Both the position numbers and the translations under genes were made by a program. From Clostridium sp. BJN0013 (GTDB lineage: Bacteria; Bacillota; Clostridia; Clostridiales; Clostridiaceae), in NCBI RefSeq assembly GCF_040939125.1, contig NZ_CP162495.1, positions 2,542,001 through 2,606,000 on the forward strand: a stretch of DNA of 64,000 nt, in the 5' to 3' direction. This document shows, one piece after another, positions 63,391 through 64,000 of the stretch (position 1 is the first letter of the stretch; the number at the start of each line of letters is the position of its first letter). The notes under the pieces were generated by a model that was not told where the DNA came from, searched no databases, and was given only the letters and a program-made list of their open reading frames with translations.

Positions 63391-64000
63391 TTATTCTACA
63401 CTTTTAAATATTTCTTTCATTTTTTTCATGGCTATATCTACAGAGAAAACACTTTTTCCATTATTTTTTTCTATAATTACACTGCCTTCTTCTAAGGTTT
63501 CATCCGGTATTATAAAAATATCTCCTTTAAATGGCAATCTTTCTCTCCAGATATCCACCTGTTTTTTAAACTGGTCACAATATTTTTTTCTACTTTTTAT
63601 TATAAAAGTTTCAATATTTCTCACTTGTGAGAGTTCATTAAATACCATAGCATTTAAACTGTCCTCATTTTTAACTTCCTGTTTTAAAATACTTTCTATT
63701 GAATCTATTATAAATCTTTTAATTTCTTCTTCCTTTTCCCTCAAATATCTATTCTTTTCCTCTACAGAAGCTTCTAGGATGGAATCTGCTTTATTTATTA
63801 TCTCTTCTCCCTGAATTCTGGCCTTTTCTATATTTTTAGTATAGCCTTCTTCATATGCCTTTTTAAAACCATCCGCATATCCTTTTTCATGTCCTTCTTT
63901 ATATCCTTCTTCATTTGCACTTTTATAAGCTTCCTCTTCAATTTTTCCAGCTTCTTCATAGGCTTTAGAAAGTATTTGTTCTCTTTTTCTCTGAGCATCT
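63391..64000 (-). CDS. fliH: FliH, flagellar export ATPase regulator (5' end beyond window)
   Basis: The reading frame runs to the right edge of the window without a start. The visible N-terminal part has glycine-spaced repeats NEEGYKEGHEKGYADGF and KAYEEGYTKN, the GxxxG-type helix of FliH, and the C-terminal part has a globular FliH domain ending VDIAMKKMKEIFKSVE. A TTG at 63744 is only an internal codon. FliH dimers hold FliI inactive and bring it to the export gate. Its C-terminus is complete here. Confidence 0.93.
   Translation of the reverse strand, partial: DAQRKREQILSKAYEEAGKIEEEAYKSANEEGYKEGHEKGYADGFKKAYEEGYTKNIEKARIQGEEIINKADSILEASVEEKNRYLREKEEEIKRFIIDSIESILKQEVKNEDSLNAMVFNELSQVRNIETFIIKSRKKYCDQFKKQVDIWRERLPFKGDIFIIPDETLEEGSVIIEKNNGKSVFSVDIAMKKMKEIFKSVE

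Overview
The window is low-GC DNA with clostridial gene content and order: the spoIIIA operon, an efp/pepP block, a murein/division cluster (rsmH-ftsL-pbp-murE-murF-mraY-ftsW-divIB) containing a SpoVD-type PBP, DUF881/small-basic-protein genes, a FliR-FlhB fusion, and a PyrR-attenuated uracil operon. It is most likely a motile, spore-forming Clostridium sensu stricto, perhaps near the C. kluyveri / C. ljungdahlii group. That placement is inference from gene order and style, with no database comparison. No rRNA, tRNA or CRISPR array was seen.

Layout. 1-3.5 kb (minus strand): start of spoIIIAB, spoIIIAA, a zinc-ribbon protein, efp with a structured leader, and an Xaa-Pro peptidase. 3.8-10.5 kb (minus): a type IV pilus / type II secretion-like operon read as ATPase, PilC/GspF, five (pseudo)pilins, a reduced PilM/GspL-like protein and two PilN/PilO-like proteins; the order parallels gspE-F-G-H-I-J-K-L-M. 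10.7-12.6 kb: a lipoprotein and dapF. 12.8-16.6 kb (plus): rqcH, then a sigma-A promoter, PyrR attenuator, pyrR and uraA. 16.7-33.6 kb (minus): rluD-type synthase, lspA, mtnN, divIVA, ylmH, ylmG, sepF, ylmE, DUF881-sbp-DUF881, divIB, ftsW, mraY, murF, murE, spoVD-type PBP, ftsL and rsmH. 33.9-43.6 kb: ychF, a Lon-like protease whose ATPase motifs look lost, a small basic unknown protein, a Ca2+-type P-ATPase, an intact IS5-like element and a CBS-type Mn-dependent pyrophosphatase. 43.6-64 kb (minus): a PilZ protein, an acidic Tyr/Pro-rich protein, then one long flagellar operon running from truncated fliH (right edge) through fliI, J, K, flgD, flgE, flbD, fliL, O, P, Q, the fliR-flhB fusion, flhA, flhF, flhG, a FliA-type sigma factor, a DUF6115-like protein, an overlooked small membrane ORF and two FlgG-family rod proteins. 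An IS200-type element sits between fliQ and fliR-flhB.

The least explained signal is a dispersed intergenic repeat present as two nearly full copies (about 150 bp), two shortened copies and one half copy. It has a hairpin module A (about 75 nt) and a module B with the core TTGAAGAAGATGGGAG and the tail GGATAAA. One copy supplies the last codons and stop of the rluD-type gene, and one nearly full copy lies in the probable leader of the small basic gene. A different palindromic repeat supplies the end of murE. Other items worth checking are the Lon-like protein without a Walker A motif, the pilC homologue whose N-terminal domain has no in-frame ATG/GTG/TTG, and a 75-residue flagellar-operon ORF that likewise seems to need an ATT start.
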